In this document: positions 6,644 through 15,444 of the stretch, in pieces
How positions within the stretch are numbered: position 1 is the first letter of the stretch
Layout: each line of letters opens with the position of its first letter
Source: Flavobacterium azizsancarii
Lineage (GTDB): Bacteria > Bacteroidota > Bacteroidia > Flavobacteriales > Flavobacteriaceae
DNA: 64,000 bases
NCBI RefSeq assembly: GCF_027980145.1
Contig: NZ_JAMZNK010000013.1
Coordinates: 1 to 64,000 of the forward strand
Direction of reading: 5' to 3'
Translations under genes and position numbers: made by a program
The notes under the pieces: generated by a model
Told to the model about the DNA's origin: nothing
Seen by the model: the letters and a program-made list of their open reading frames with translations, nothing else
Databases searched by the model: none

Positions 6644-8881
6644 TTAGGTTCTGTATTCTCTTGTAACTTTGTCTACCCCGTCAATTTTTTTAATGGCATT
6701 GATCATTTTCTTTAAGATCGTATTGTTCTGAACGATTACTGCAATCTGTCCATGAAAAATTCCGGCATCTGTACTCAGCGAAATACTCTGAATATTGACA
6801 CTCATATTGTTCGAAATTACTCTTGTCAATTGATTGGTAAGTCCTAAAACATCCATTCCGGTAATATTGATAATTGCTTTGAATTCTTCTTGTGAAGAAT
6901 CAATCCATTTGGCGCTCATAATTCTATAAGCGTAATTTGACTGCATTCCGATTGCGTTTGGGCAATCTTTTTTATGAACTTTTATTCCTTCGTTTATTGT
7001 TACAAATCCAAAAACGTCATCTCCCGGAATTGGGTTACAACATGGCGAGAGTTTATAATCAAGTTTGTCATGTTCAGTACCAAAAACCAACATATCATAA
7101 TTACTGCTCATGACAGGTTTATGAATGTCTTCTGCGGCAGTTGGTTCTTTATTTCGTTTAATTTTATTTTTAAAGAAATTGATAAAACTATTGCTTTTCT
7201 GCGCAGCGTAATCTTTTAATTGTTGATTTTCAATTGCTCCAAGTCCAACTCTGTAAAATAAATCTAAACTGGTTTTAAGTTTGAAAAAGTTGACCAGTTC
7301 ATTGATAACTTGTTCGTTGATTGTTATTTTTAAATGTCGAAGTTTTCGGGTAAGTAATTCTTTTCCTTCTTCGGCAATTTTTTTGGTGTTCTCGTTTAGA
7401 ACGTTTTTAATCTTATTTTTGGCTCTCGAAGTCGTTACGTATTCTAACCAGTTTATGGTTGGTTTTTGATTTGCAGAGGTAATAACTTCGACCTGATCAC
7501 CACTTTTTAGTTCGTGATTTAAGGGAACCAAACGTCCGTTGACACGGGTTCCTCTGGTTTTAATTCCAATTTCGGAGTGAATGCTAAAAGCAAAATCAAG
7601 TGAAGTAGCTCCTTTAGGCAGTGATTTAATTTCTCCTTTTGGTGTAAAAACAAAGATTTCTTTTGAATATAAATTCATTTTAAAATCTTCTACAAAATCT
7701 ACCGCATTGGTTTCCTGATTTTCAAGTGCTTCACGAAGCAAATTCAGCCAGACATCCAAACCGCTTTCTTCGGTTGCGCCATTTTTGTATTTATAATGTG
7801 CAGCGTAACCTTTCTCTGCAATTTCATCCATACGCTCGCTTCGAACCTGTACTTCGACCCAGCGGCCCTTTGGTCCCATAACGGTAATGTGCAAAGCTTC
7901 GTAACCAGTTGATTTAGGCGAAGAAATCCAGTCACGCAAGCGACTCGGGCTTGGTCTGTAATGATCTGTTACGATCGAATAGATTTTCCAGGCGACAAAT
8001 TTTTCATCGTGCGGGTCTGATTTATAGACAATTCTTAAAGCGAACTTGTCATAAACTTCGTCAAAACTTACATTTTGAGCGCGCATTTTTCGACGAATCG
8101 AATAGATAGATTTCGGACGTCCTTTAATTACATAATCGATGCCTTCATTATCCATAGATTTCTTTAAAACTTCAGAAATATCTTTGATGTAAGCATCTTG
8201 TTCTTCTTTCGTTTCTCTGATTCTGCTAACAATATCATTGTAAACAGCAGGTTCTGTATATTTTAAACCTAAATCTTCTAATTTGGTTTTGATATTATAA
8301 AGTCCCAGACGATGGGCGAGAGGAGCATAGATATAAAGTGTTTCTGAGGCAATTTTAGTCTGCTTGTATTCTGCCATCGAATCCATAGTTTGCATATTGT
8401 GCAAACGATCTGCCAGTTTTATCAAAATTACACGAACATCATCGTTCAGCGTCAGGATCATTTTTCTGAAATTCTCTGCCTGCATCGAAGCATTCAGATC
8501 TTTTTGAACCAATGAAATTTTCGTCAGGCCTTCGACTAATTGAGCTACTTTTGGGTTGAATAATCGCTCAATATCTTCGACTGTCATAGGAGTATCTTCT
8601 ACAACATCGTGCAATAAAGCCGCAGCAATAGAGGTTGCTCCCAAACCAATTTCAGAAGCTACAATTTTTGCAACTGCAATAGGATGAAAGATATACGCTT
8701 CGCCAGATTTACGTCTTTGCTCTTTATGTGCATCAACAGCAACGTCAAATGCTTTACGGATAAGTTTTTTGTCGGTTGGACTTAAAGTCTGATAACTGAT
8801 TCGAAGTAATTCTTTGTACTCTTGGGCAATTGCTTTGTTTTCTTTCTCAATATCTATTTCTATCATAACGGCATGGTTCAA
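6644..8881 (-). CDS. Bifunctional (p)ppGpp synthetase/hydrolase, RelA/SpoT type
   Basis: A 745-residue stringent-response enzyme that makes and breaks (p)ppGpp. In order: HD hydrolase domain (RRKSGE, FHPIAVA at 65-71, ALLHDVVEDT with HD at 91-92), synthetase domain (GRPKSIYSIRRKM around 255-267 and the YEALHITV region), TGS domain (VFTPKGEIKSLPKGAT around 405-420), a zinc-finger-like CCNPIPGDDVFGF, and a C-terminal ACT domain. The intact HD motif indicates hydrolase activity, and the gene is the only long RSH in the window. MIEIDIEKE at residue 6 is an alternative start. It leads a minus-strand group with the hypothetical gene, fur and purA. Confidence 0.95.
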   Translation of the reverse strand: MNHAVMIEIDIEKENKAIAQEYKELLRISYQTLSPTDKKLIRKAFDVAVDAHKEQRRKSGEAYIFHPIAVAKIVASEIGLGATSIAAALLHDVVEDTPMTVEDIERLFNPKVAQLVEGLTKISLVQKDLNASMQAENFRKMILTLNDDVRVILIKLADRLHNMQTMDSMAEYKQTKIASETLYIYAPLAHRLGLYNIKTKLEDLGLKYTEPAVYNDIVSRIRETKEEQDAYIKDISEVLKKSMDNEGIDYVIKGRPKSIYSIRRKMRAQNVSFDEVYDKFALRIVYKSDPHDEKFVAWKIYSIVTDHYRPSPSRLRDWISSPKSTGYEALHITVMGPKGRWVEVQVRSERMDEIAEKGYAAHYKYKNGATEESGLDVWLNLLREALENQETNAVDFVEDFKMNLYSKEIFVFTPKGEIKSLPKGATSLDFAFSIHSEIGIKTRGTRVNGRLVPLNHELKSGDQVEVITSANQKPTINWLEYVTTSRAKNKIKNVLNENTKKIAEEGKELLTRKLRHLKITINEQVINELVNFFKLKTSLDLFYRVGLGAIENQQLKDYAAQKSNSFINFFKNKIKRNKEPTAAEDIHKPVMSSNYDMLVFGTEHDKLDYKLSPCCNPIPGDDVFGFVTINEGIKVHKKDCPNAIGMQSNYAYRIMSAKWIDSSQEEFKAIINITGMDVLGLTNQLTRVISNNMSVNIQSISLSTDAGIFHGQIAVIVQNNTILKKMINAIKKIDGVDKVTREYRT

Positions 8882-8956
8882 GTACTAAAAATAAGAATTA
8901 GTTTGAATATACGCAAGGGAATGGAGAGTTGATTTTAGAAGGAGTTTATTTTGTTT

Positions 8957-9039
8957 AAAGTTTCAGGTTTCAGGTTTTTGAGCACTATTTTCTCGCCCAC
9001 TTTTAAACCTGAAACCTGAAACCTGAAACCTGAAACTTT
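8957..9039. repeat. Inverted repeat of a tandem 7-mer (family B)
   Basis: The left arm (8957-8977) has two units of TTTCAGG and the right arm (9005-9039) has four of CCTGAAA, in inverted orientation, so the arms pair over a 27-base loop. It lies directly downstream of the serine hydrolase gene on the minus strand and likely acts as its terminator. Unequal unit numbers in the two arms suggest slippage. Confidence 0.8.
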
Positions 9040-9043
9040 GAAA

Positions 9044-10582
9044 TTACTCTTTCGTAAAATCTAAATCCTGAAAATCATAACTAAAATCTGTTAACTCAGA
9101 AATTGGAAGCATTTTTAGGTTAATAACTTTTCCGTTTTGGTCGTATTTGAAAAGTAAATGAGCATCAGCATGAAAAAAAGTGTTATTCCATTTTACGAGA
9201 TAGTTTCCGTCTTTATAGAAAAAAACTTCACCAACAAGTTGTGGCGAACGTTTTGATGCAAAATAGGCTTTTCCTTTTTTCTCGGTAATGGTAACTTCTC
9301 CAAACCAATTGTCTTTATAAGTTCCGGTAATTTTAGAGAAATCAACTTTTATTTTATCTTTTTTATTTTTTACAACAGTCGCCCAAACTTCATCAGTAAC
9401 TTTATCTGCGGATGCTTCACTGGCTTTCATCCTATTGCTGTAAAGAGTTACATAATCATCAGATTTAATGCCTAGATAACTGTCTTTGATAGTGTTTGTT
9501 ATGGCTGTAAATGCGGCTCCGGATTGTTGATTGGTCAAAACGATAATTCCTAAACCTAGTTCAGGAATTAAAGTGGTTTGGGTTACATTTCCTTCCAGAC
9601 CGCCGGTATGCGAAACTTGCTTGTATCCTTTTACATCGTTTAAAAACCAACCCAGGCCATATCCGTTAAAATGAGTATTGTAAGGAGGTTTTGTTTTAGT
9701 TGGAATTATGGTTTGCAATTGCCACATTTCATCGTGTTCTTTCTCTGAAAATAATTGTTTATTGTCGCTGTATTTTCCATTATTAATTTGCAAAATAGCC
9801 CATTTGCTCAAATCATTTACACTTGAATAAATTCCTGCTGCGCCATCAAAAAGCTGATTTTCATATCGTTTGATGGTTTTTAGTTTGCCATCAAGCGGAA
9901 CGTGAGGTGTAATTACGTTTGTTGTGTCTTTTAAACGTTTTACAGAAGCCACGCTGTTATTCATTTCCAAAGGTTTCATGATGCGTTCTTCTACAAAATC
10001 TGCCCAGGTTTTTCCGGTGACAACATGAATAATTTCGCCGGCAATAATATACATTAGATTATCATAATCGTATTTAGTTCTAAAACTGGAAACGGGTTTT
10101 AAATATCTTAAATTATGAATAATATCTTGTGCTTTAAAGTCACTTCCGTCAGGCCAGATCATCAAATCTCCCGCACCAAGTCCAAGTCCGCTTCTGTGTG
10201 TTAATAAATCACGAATTGTGAATTCTCGGGTTACATAATCATCAGACATTTTAAAATCCGGTAGATATTGGGTTACTTTATCATCCCATTTTATCTTGCC
10301 TTCATCAACCAGCATTGCAAGTGCAGCTGTTGTAAAAGCCTTACTGTTTGAAGCAATTCCGAAAAGTGTATTTGCATCTACTTTTTGTTGGGTTACAACT
10401 GATTTTACACCATATCCTTTTGCAAGAACTACTTTTCCGTCTTTTACAATTGCAACTGCAATTCCGGGAACATCAAAAGCTTTTATGGTACGATTTACCA
10501 ATTCATCTACTTCCTGATTGGTTATTTGTGCCGTAACGGAGAAACTAAATAATAATGCTAAAAGAGATAATTTGTAATTCAT
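9044..10582 (-). CDS. Secreted serine hydrolase (class C beta-lactamase fold)
   Basis: A 512-residue exported protein: signal peptide to about residue 18 (SFSVTAQ), then a penicillin-binding/class C beta-lactamase-like domain. The catalytic SxxK is SNSK in FGIASNSKAFTT (about residue 78), the YxN-like element is YDN in TKYDYDNLMY, and the third element is HTGG in VSHTGGLEGN. The C-terminal 110 residues match the DUF3471-type beta extension seen in this family. Such proteins are esterases, peptidases or D-aminopeptidases more often than true beta-lactamases. The gene stands alone between trmH-like and relA. Substrate unknown. Confidence 0.85.
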   Translation of the reverse strand: MNYKLSLLALLFSFSVTAQITNQEVDELVNRTIKAFDVPGIAVAIVKDGKVVLAKGYGVKSVVTQQKVDANTLFGIASNSKAFTTAALAMLVDEGKIKWDDKVTQYLPDFKMSDDYVTREFTIRDLLTHRSGLGLGAGDLMIWPDGSDFKAQDIIHNLRYLKPVSSFRTKYDYDNLMYIIAGEIIHVVTGKTWADFVEERIMKPLEMNNSVASVKRLKDTTNVITPHVPLDGKLKTIKRYENQLFDGAAGIYSSVNDLSKWAILQINNGKYSDNKQLFSEKEHDEMWQLQTIIPTKTKPPYNTHFNGYGLGWFLNDVKGYKQVSHTGGLEGNVTQTTLIPELGLGIIVLTNQQSGAAFTAITNTIKDSYLGIKSDDYVTLYSNRMKASEASADKVTDEVWATVVKNKKDKIKVDFSKITGTYKDNWFGEVTITEKKGKAYFASKRSPQLVGEVFFYKDGNYLVKWNNTFFHADAHLLFKYDQNGKVINLKMLPISELTDFSYDFQDLDFTKE

Positions 10583-10594
10583 GATGTGATTTTT

Positions 10595-11386
10595 TTAGTT
10601 AAATCCTCGCTGGCGTTTGGCTTCAAAAATTAAAATAGCTGCCGCAACGGAGACATTCATACTGTCGATTTCGCCCTGCATAGGTATAATAATATTTTGA
10701 GTTGCAGCATCGCGCCAATCCTGTGTCAATCCTGTGGCTTCTGTGCCTACAACCAAAGCGGTTGGAGTTGTAAAATCCTGTGTATGATAAGAGGTTGAAT
10801 TTTGTAATGTAGCACAGTAAAAATCAATCTTTTTTTCTTTTAGAAAAGCAATGATTTCGGCCGTTGTTCCTGTGGCAATTTGGTTGGTAAATAAACAACC
10901 AACGCTTGATCGCACAATATTTGGATTGTATAAATCACTCTTTGGGTTGGCAATCAAAACGGCATCAAGATTTGCAGCATCTGCCGTACGCAAAAGGGCT
11001 CCAATATTTCCTGGTTTTTCAGGTGCTTCGGCGACAATAATCAACGGATTATCTGATAATTTTAAATCAGATAATAACATCGATTTGGTTTTGGCTATAG
11101 CCAGAATACCTTCGGTTGTATCGCGATAGGCTAGCTTTTGGTAAACCTCTTTATTGATTTCGATTAACTGAACCGGCGTGTTAACCAATTTATTGATCTG
11201 ATTTTCAGTGACCAGTTCCGGTAAAAACAGAACGGTTTCTATTTCGTAACCGCCTTTTATTGCTAATGAAATTTCGCGTAAGCCTTCAATCAAAAATGTT
11301 CCGGTTTGTTTTCTGGCTTTTGCCTTTTCCTGCAGTAAAACGAGTGATTTTATAAACGGATTTTGTATTGAAGTAATTTGTTTCAT
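10595..11386 (-). CDS. SpoU/TrmH family RNA 2'-O-methyltransferase
   Basis: A 263-residue SPOUT-class enzyme that methylates 2'-OH of a ribose in rRNA or tRNA using S-adenosylmethionine. An N-terminal substrate-binding segment (GTFLIEGLREISLAI) precedes the trefoil-knot domain with motif 1 EAPEKPGNIGALLRTADA (about residues 118-135), motif 2 VVGTEATGL (about 213-221) and motif 3 IPMQGEIDSMNVSVAAAI (about 232-250). All three motifs are intact. It starts 125 bases from the upstream gene and is 12 bases from the following serine hydrolase, so they could be co-transcribed. The exact RNA target is not deducible. Confidence 0.9.
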   Translation of the reverse strand: MKQITSIQNPFIKSLVLLQEKAKARKQTGTFLIEGLREISLAIKGGYEIETVLFLPELVTENQINKLVNTPVQLIEINKEVYQKLAYRDTTEGILAIAKTKSMLLSDLKLSDNPLIIVAEAPEKPGNIGALLRTADAANLDAVLIANPKSDLYNPNIVRSSVGCLFTNQIATGTTAEIIAFLKEKKIDFYCATLQNSTSYHTQDFTTPTALVVGTEATGLTQDWRDAATQNIIIPMQGEIDSMNVSVAAAILIFEAKRQRGFN

Positions 11387-11456
11387 TCTTAAAGATACTG
11401 AGTTTCTAAGGCGCTAAGATACTGAGATTTTTTTTAAAAAGCGTCAAGGGTTTACA

Positions 11457-11508
11457 GGTTCAAAGATTTTGTCCTGCGAGGTTTTTCAAAGTCTTTAGGT
11501 TTAAAAAT
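11457..11508. repeat. Direct repeat, family C, copy 1
   Basis: The segment GGTTCAAAG, TTTTGTCCTGC, GAGGTTTTTCAAA, CTTTAGGTTTA recurs in the same orientation at 12606-12661 with small indels. This copy lies just downstream of the serine hydrolase gene at 11511. Confidence 0.6.
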
Positions 11509-11510
11509 AT

Positions 11511-12539
11511 TTATCCTTTTAACTTGGGTCTTATTATTTTTAAGATTTCGGTATGATAATAAAAGGTCTTTTTTATTTCATCAGGATAGTAGGCAATATT
11601 TTCAAGTACAATAACACTTGTTTTAGTTTTAGGATAATAATAATTCATAGAAACAAATCCCGGACAAAACCCAGTTTGTCCATATTGTAATATACCATCT
11701 ATTGTATCTATTGTTATCCCGTAGCCATATGGCGTTTTTCCGAAAATAGGATGATTACGTATCGCATTTTTTTGCTTCGTTTCCAGCATTTTCAAGGTTG
11801 CTTTTTTTAATAATTTTCCACCATAGAATTGCTCATTCCATAAGTTTAAATCACTACAGTTTGATATAAAAGAGCCGGCAGCGGCATAATTTTGCAAACT
11901 TTTATTTTCGAGTTCAATTGTACCATTTTCAGTTTCCGTATATCCTTTAACTAAATTTTTATATTGCTTAATGTCAGGATGAAAAGTATGTTTCATTCCA
12001 CATTTTTTAAACATTTTTTTTGATAGCCCTGCAAATGATTCACCAGAAGTTTTCTCAATAATTTTAGCGAGTAAATCATAACCAATTTGCGAATAAGCAT
12101 ATTGAGTTCCAGGTTTAAAAGCAGTTGGTTTATCTAATTCAACGATGCCATGCATGTGTGTCAGTAATTGATGAACCGTAACTGTATCTGCCCAAGACTG
12201 TTTTAATTCAGGTAAATATTGATGAATCGGTATAAATAGTTCAACACGTCCTTTGTCATATTCTCTAAGTAAGAGAACGGTAGTAAATTGTTTGCTTATA
12301 GAGCCAATTACAAATTGATCATTAAGCTGTAAAGATGCTTTTTTGTTCAGGTCAGAATAACCCAAAGCTTTAAAATATTTTGTTTTTCCTTTTTGAGAAA
12401 TAAAAATTATTCCGTTAAAAGGTTTTTCTGTTTTAGCAGAAATAAGAGCATCAATTTGCTTTTCAAAATTGGCATTTTGAGCGTAGGCTGTAACTATTAT
12501 TTCAAAAAATAGAAATAAAAACAATAGTATTTTCTTCAT
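11511..12539 (-). CDS. Secreted serine hydrolase (beta-lactamase-like)
   Basis: A 342-residue exported member of the penicillin-binding/class C beta-lactamase superfamily, unrelated in detail to the larger one at 9044. After a signal peptide (residues 1-20, ending AYA-Q) the SxxK motif is SISK in VIGSISKQFTT (about 79), the second motif is YSQ in YAYSQIGYDLL, where YxN is usual, and the third is QTG in YGQTGFCPG, where KTG or HTG is usual. The two substitutions make activity on beta-lactams unlikely; an esterase or peptidase role is more probable. It has its own 3' repeat and no operon partners. Confidence 0.8.
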   Translation of the reverse strand: MKKILLFLFLFFEIIVTAYAQNANFEKQIDALISAKTEKPFNGIIFISQKGKTKYFKALGYSDLNKKASLQLNDQFVIGSISKQFTTVLLLREYDKGRVELFIPIHQYLPELKQSWADTVTVHQLLTHMHGIVELDKPTAFKPGTQYAYSQIGYDLLAKIIEKTSGESFAGLSKKMFKKCGMKHTFHPDIKQYKNLVKGYTETENGTIELENKSLQNYAAAGSFISNCSDLNLWNEQFYGGKLLKKATLKMLETKQKNAIRNHPIFGKTPYGYGITIDTIDGILQYGQTGFCPGFVSMNYYYPKTKTSVIVLENIAYYPDEIKKTFYYHTEILKIIRPKLKG

Positions 12540-12605
12540 TTAAGATGGATGGGGATTACAGGTAATGATATTTTTTAAAGAGGTACAAAGGTACAAAGCA
12601 CCAAA

Positions 12606-12661
12606 GGTTCAAAGTTTTTTGTCTGCATCCTTCGAGGTTTTTAAAATCTCTTAGGTTTAAA
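12606..12661. repeat. Direct repeat, family C, copy 2
   Basis: The second copy of the direct repeat seen at 11457-11508. It overlaps the last codons and stop of the broken gene at 12641-13158, so the gene's 3' end coincides with the repeat. Confidence 0.6.
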
Positions 12662-13158
12662 TTGCTTCCATAATTCTTTGGCTTCTTTTTTTGTCAAAGT
12701 CTTTATTAAGTTTTTTGAAAAATCTACATTTATTAGTGGAAAATCACTTTGGTTTTCACCAGTCAAAATCAATGGTTTATTTAAAATTTTACTCACTTGG
12801 TTCATGAAACCTAAAATCTTTTTATAATTATCAAATGAATATATTTCCTTCGGATCAATATCAAATTCAATTTCCTCAACTGAAAAAAAATGAAGATTTA
12901 TGATAATATCGTCAATTATGATAGATGAAATTATTGCTTCAAATTCTCCCGTTTTATCATTCAGATATTGAATTAAATATTCTAAATCAATTTTATTAAC
13001 CTCTTTATTTTCTCCTGACAGACCATATTCACAATGTGGTTTGCATTGAGGTAATTAATTAAAATTTTCCAATCTTCAATTTTTACATTTTGAACATAAA
13101 TATCGATCAATGCTCCATCTGGCTCAAAAATCCATTTTATTTCATCCCAATCTATCAT
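12641..13158 (-). pseudogene. Frameshifted gene of unknown function
   Basis: Reading the minus strand from the ATG at 13156-13158 gives MIDWDEIKWIFEPDGALIDI and continues through ILINYL, then stops at about 12979 after 59 codons. In a second frame a long open stretch with no ATG near its front runs from about 13056 to the TAA at 12641-12643, including HCEYGLSGENKEV and ending KQFKPKRF. Joining the two near 13025-13055 restores about 172 codons of consistent acidic, Ile- and Phe-rich composition, as one ancestral gene would have. The total, 518 bases, is one short of a multiple of three. No family is recognised; size and composition resemble small cytoplasmic immunity-type proteins, but that is a guess. 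It may be a genuine pseudogene or a one-base sequencing error. Confidence 0.7.
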
Positions 13159-13190
13159 TGTGTTAATTTATCATTGTTTTATAAAAAAAG

Positions 13191-13265
13191 ATACCACGAA
13201 TTCCACGAATTTTCACGAATTAATATTTTGCGTAATGATGGTGAAAATTAGCGGAAATTCGTGGC
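13191..13265. repeat. Inverted repeat, family D
   Basis: ACCACGAATTCCACGAATTT plus TCAC at the left is complemented by GTGAAAATTAGCGGAAATTC plus GTGGC at the right, with a 25-base loop. It lies downstream of the DUF2167 gene on the minus strand. Related words (GTGAAAATTTGTGTAATTCG then TGG) are found at 32652-32675. Confidence 0.7.
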
Positions 13266-13273
13266 AAAAAAAC

Positions 13274-14191
13274 TTATTCTTCTGTAGGATTATTTTCTTC
13301 TAATAATGCCGTTTCTTCTTCTTGTGGTCTTGTGGTTACCTGATTTTTCTTGCCAAAGAAAAACTTTCTCATGGCTGCAAAACCTGCTGCAATAGCTAAA
13401 AATATGATTTTACCAAATTTAGCAATGATAGCAAAGAAACCTACTTTTGCTAAAACTTTTCCGGCAACTAATCCGCCAATAGTCCATGCTGCGACAGTAT
13501 CTGTATCAGCATCAAAGTCAAGATATTTGTGTCCGTCATTAAACTCAACACTTTTTAATACCTGCGGAATACTGGCTTTTACTTCTGCAAGTTGATCCAT
13601 TCCTGCAACGGCAGAGATATTGTACATTCCTTTTCGTCCTAAAACTCGCAAATCATAGTTTAAAGTATTTGCTTCGTCTTTTCCAAATTTTAGTTCTTTT
13701 GCCCAATGCAAAACTTTTAAATTACTATCGTAGTAAGGTTTTGATGCCCATCCTACTAATTGTACTTCAGGATAATTGCCTTTTTTGCGTTCTTCATTTT
13801 CTACTGTTACATCTTCTTTCATTGTTTTTAGCAAATCATCATAGTCAATATCTCCGGCATCATCGTCTTTGACAAAGCCATCTCCTCGATAACTAATGAC
13901 GAACATCCAGCTATTGCTGTGTGTAACTCCTTTTCCGTCAGGAACAAGAGAGCCTAAAACGCTTTTGTCTTCCGGATTTCCCCATAAATTGGTCAAAATT
14001 CCTTGTGTTTGTTCTGCGTTAAGAAATTTAAAACCTTTTGGTACATTTAGTGTTCCGTCTCCTTCCGGCAGCGTAATTTTTCCTGATTGATAATTTAATG
14101 TTTTCTCAAAAAGCTCATCGTTATTAGGCTCCTGGGCAATAAGAGGTGTGAAAATGGTCATTAAAAAAAGAAACAATAGTGTTTTTTTCAT
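13274..14191 (-). CDS. DUF2167 domain membrane-anchored protein
   Basis: A 305-residue protein with a signal peptide (residues 1-19, ending LIAQ), a DUF2167-type soluble domain (GTLNVPKGFKFLNAEQTQGI near 50 and YRGDGFVKDDDAGDIDYDDL near 100), then one or two transmembrane helices around 233-270 (AAWTIGGLVAGKVLAKVGFF and IIFLAIAAGFAAM) and a short charged tail. The family is widespread and has no assigned function; it is predicted to face the periplasm. The gene stands alone next to the alkaline-phosphatase-like gene, 45 bases downstream of that gene on the same strand. Confidence 0.8.
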   Translation of the reverse strand: MKKTLLFLFLMTIFTPLIAQEPNNDELFEKTLNYQSGKITLPEGDGTLNVPKGFKFLNAEQTQGILTNLWGNPEDKSVLGSLVPDGKGVTHSNSWMFVISYRGDGFVKDDDAGDIDYDDLLKTMKEDVTVENEERKKGNYPEVQLVGWASKPYYDSNLKVLHWAKELKFGKDEANTLNYDLRVLGRKGMYNISAVAGMDQLAEVKASIPQVLKSVEFNDGHKYLDFDADTDTVAAWTIGGLVAGKVLAKVGFFAIIAKFGKIIFLAIAAGFAAMRKFFFGKKNQVTTRPQEEETALLEENNPTEE

Positions 14192-14236
14192 TTGAATAAA
14201 TTGGTTTTGGTTGATTATTATTTTGGATTGATTTAA

Positions 14237-15322
14237 TTATTTCTGAAGCAGTTCTGAAATCTCATTCGCAACAGGATGTGAGGTTGTAAATGTGTATCCC
14301 ATAATTTTTGCAATGGTTTGTGCGATCTGTTTTTGATACAATTGAGATTCTGTTTTTATTTCGCCTTTAGGTGCAATTTCTGGCCCAATTGCGGCAAACC
14401 AAATTTCAGATGCACCCGGAACATCAGCTCCATGATCTGTCCATTGTGCTTTTGTTTTATCTCCGCGGCCGTGATCAACGGTGATTAATAAAGTAGTTTT
14501 GTTTTTGTATTGAGGATCATTTTGTACAAAATCCCAGATTTCCTTAATCCATTTGTCGACTTGGTTTGCAGCATCAAGATACGATCTGTAGTGACCGTGA
14601 TGTGCCCATTCATCAGTTTCTCCATAAGCGATATAAATTACTTTTGGTTTCTTTGTTTTCAGTTCATCCAATGCCTGATAGTGTGTAAAAACATCCAGAC
14701 ATTCATCTTCATGAAAGGGTTTAAACGAATTATTACGCATTTCGTTTAATAGTTTCTGAGTTGCTGTAGGTTTATTTCCTCCCACATTATCAAAGGCAGA
14801 AATTACCGGAAAACCACTTCTTTGTTCATTCAAAATTCGGTCAAAAGCATCCCATGCGCCAAAAGCGGCAACTTTACCTTTTAGTTTTTGTTGTTGGTTT
14901 AGGAATTCCAAAACATTGACATTCGGATTTGCTTTATAACTATTAGAATTCACAGCAACATCAACGTTTCCGGTCATAATTTCGCTATATCCCGGATAGC
15001 TAAACCAATATGGGTTTGAAACATCTACTTTATTTCCTAAATCACGATTGCCGTAAATCTGACCTTTCGTAACAATTTCAGACCATAAAAAAGGCATGAT
15101 TTTTTTACGTGATGCTGTAAAATCAGCAGCGGCATATTTTTTATAAATATAAGTGCTGTCTCCCTGATTGAATTTTTTGTCATTGGCAATTGCGGGATCT
15201 ATTCCTTTAAAGATTTCCTGCCATCTAAAACCGTCAGTAGTAATAATAATGATATTTTCTGTCTTTTGCGCATGAGACAAAAGACTTGTAAAAACGAATA
15301 GAATTAAAATCAGTTTTTTCAT
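14237..15322 (-). CDS. Secreted alkaline-phosphatase-superfamily phosphohydrolase
   Basis: The chosen start is the Met of MKKLILILFVF, nine codons inside the longest frame, because it begins a standard signal peptide (ending LSHAQ). The mature part of about 340 residues has the metal-binding features of the nucleotide pyrophosphatase/sulfatase group: ITTDGFRWQEIF near the start, YGETDEWAHHGHY around residue 232 and TVDHGRGD around residue 280. Such enzymes hydrolyse phosphodiesters or monoesters with two metal ions in the periplasm. The substrate is unknown. It lies 45 bases upstream of the DUF2167 gene. Confidence 0.8.
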   Translation of the reverse strand: MKKLILILFVFTSLLSHAQKTENIIIITTDGFRWQEIFKGIDPAIANDKKFNQGDSTYIYKKYAAADFTASRKKIMPFLWSEIVTKGQIYGNRDLGNKVDVSNPYWFSYPGYSEIMTGNVDVAVNSNSYKANPNVNVLEFLNQQQKLKGKVAAFGAWDAFDRILNEQRSGFPVISAFDNVGGNKPTATQKLLNEMRNNSFKPFHEDECLDVFTHYQALDELKTKKPKVIYIAYGETDEWAHHGHYRSYLDAANQVDKWIKEIWDFVQNDPQYKNKTTLLITVDHGRGDKTKAQWTDHGADVPGASEIWFAAIGPEIAPKGEIKTESQLYQKQIAQTIAKIMGYTFTTSHPVANEISELLQK

Positions 15323-15444
15323 TTTTTTAGAGTTATAAAGGTTCAAAAGAACAAAGATTCAAAGATTTTTTAACTATTTTTAATTGATGTCAGGAACTTG
15401 ATGTTTTAATAATATAGGCAAAAAAAGCGTTATCATTTTTGCTT

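Noticed and set aside
13350..13595. Plus-strand frames opposite the DUF2167 gene and similar antisense frames elsewhere
   Set aside because: They are opposite-strand shadows of real genes with no signal peptide or motif.
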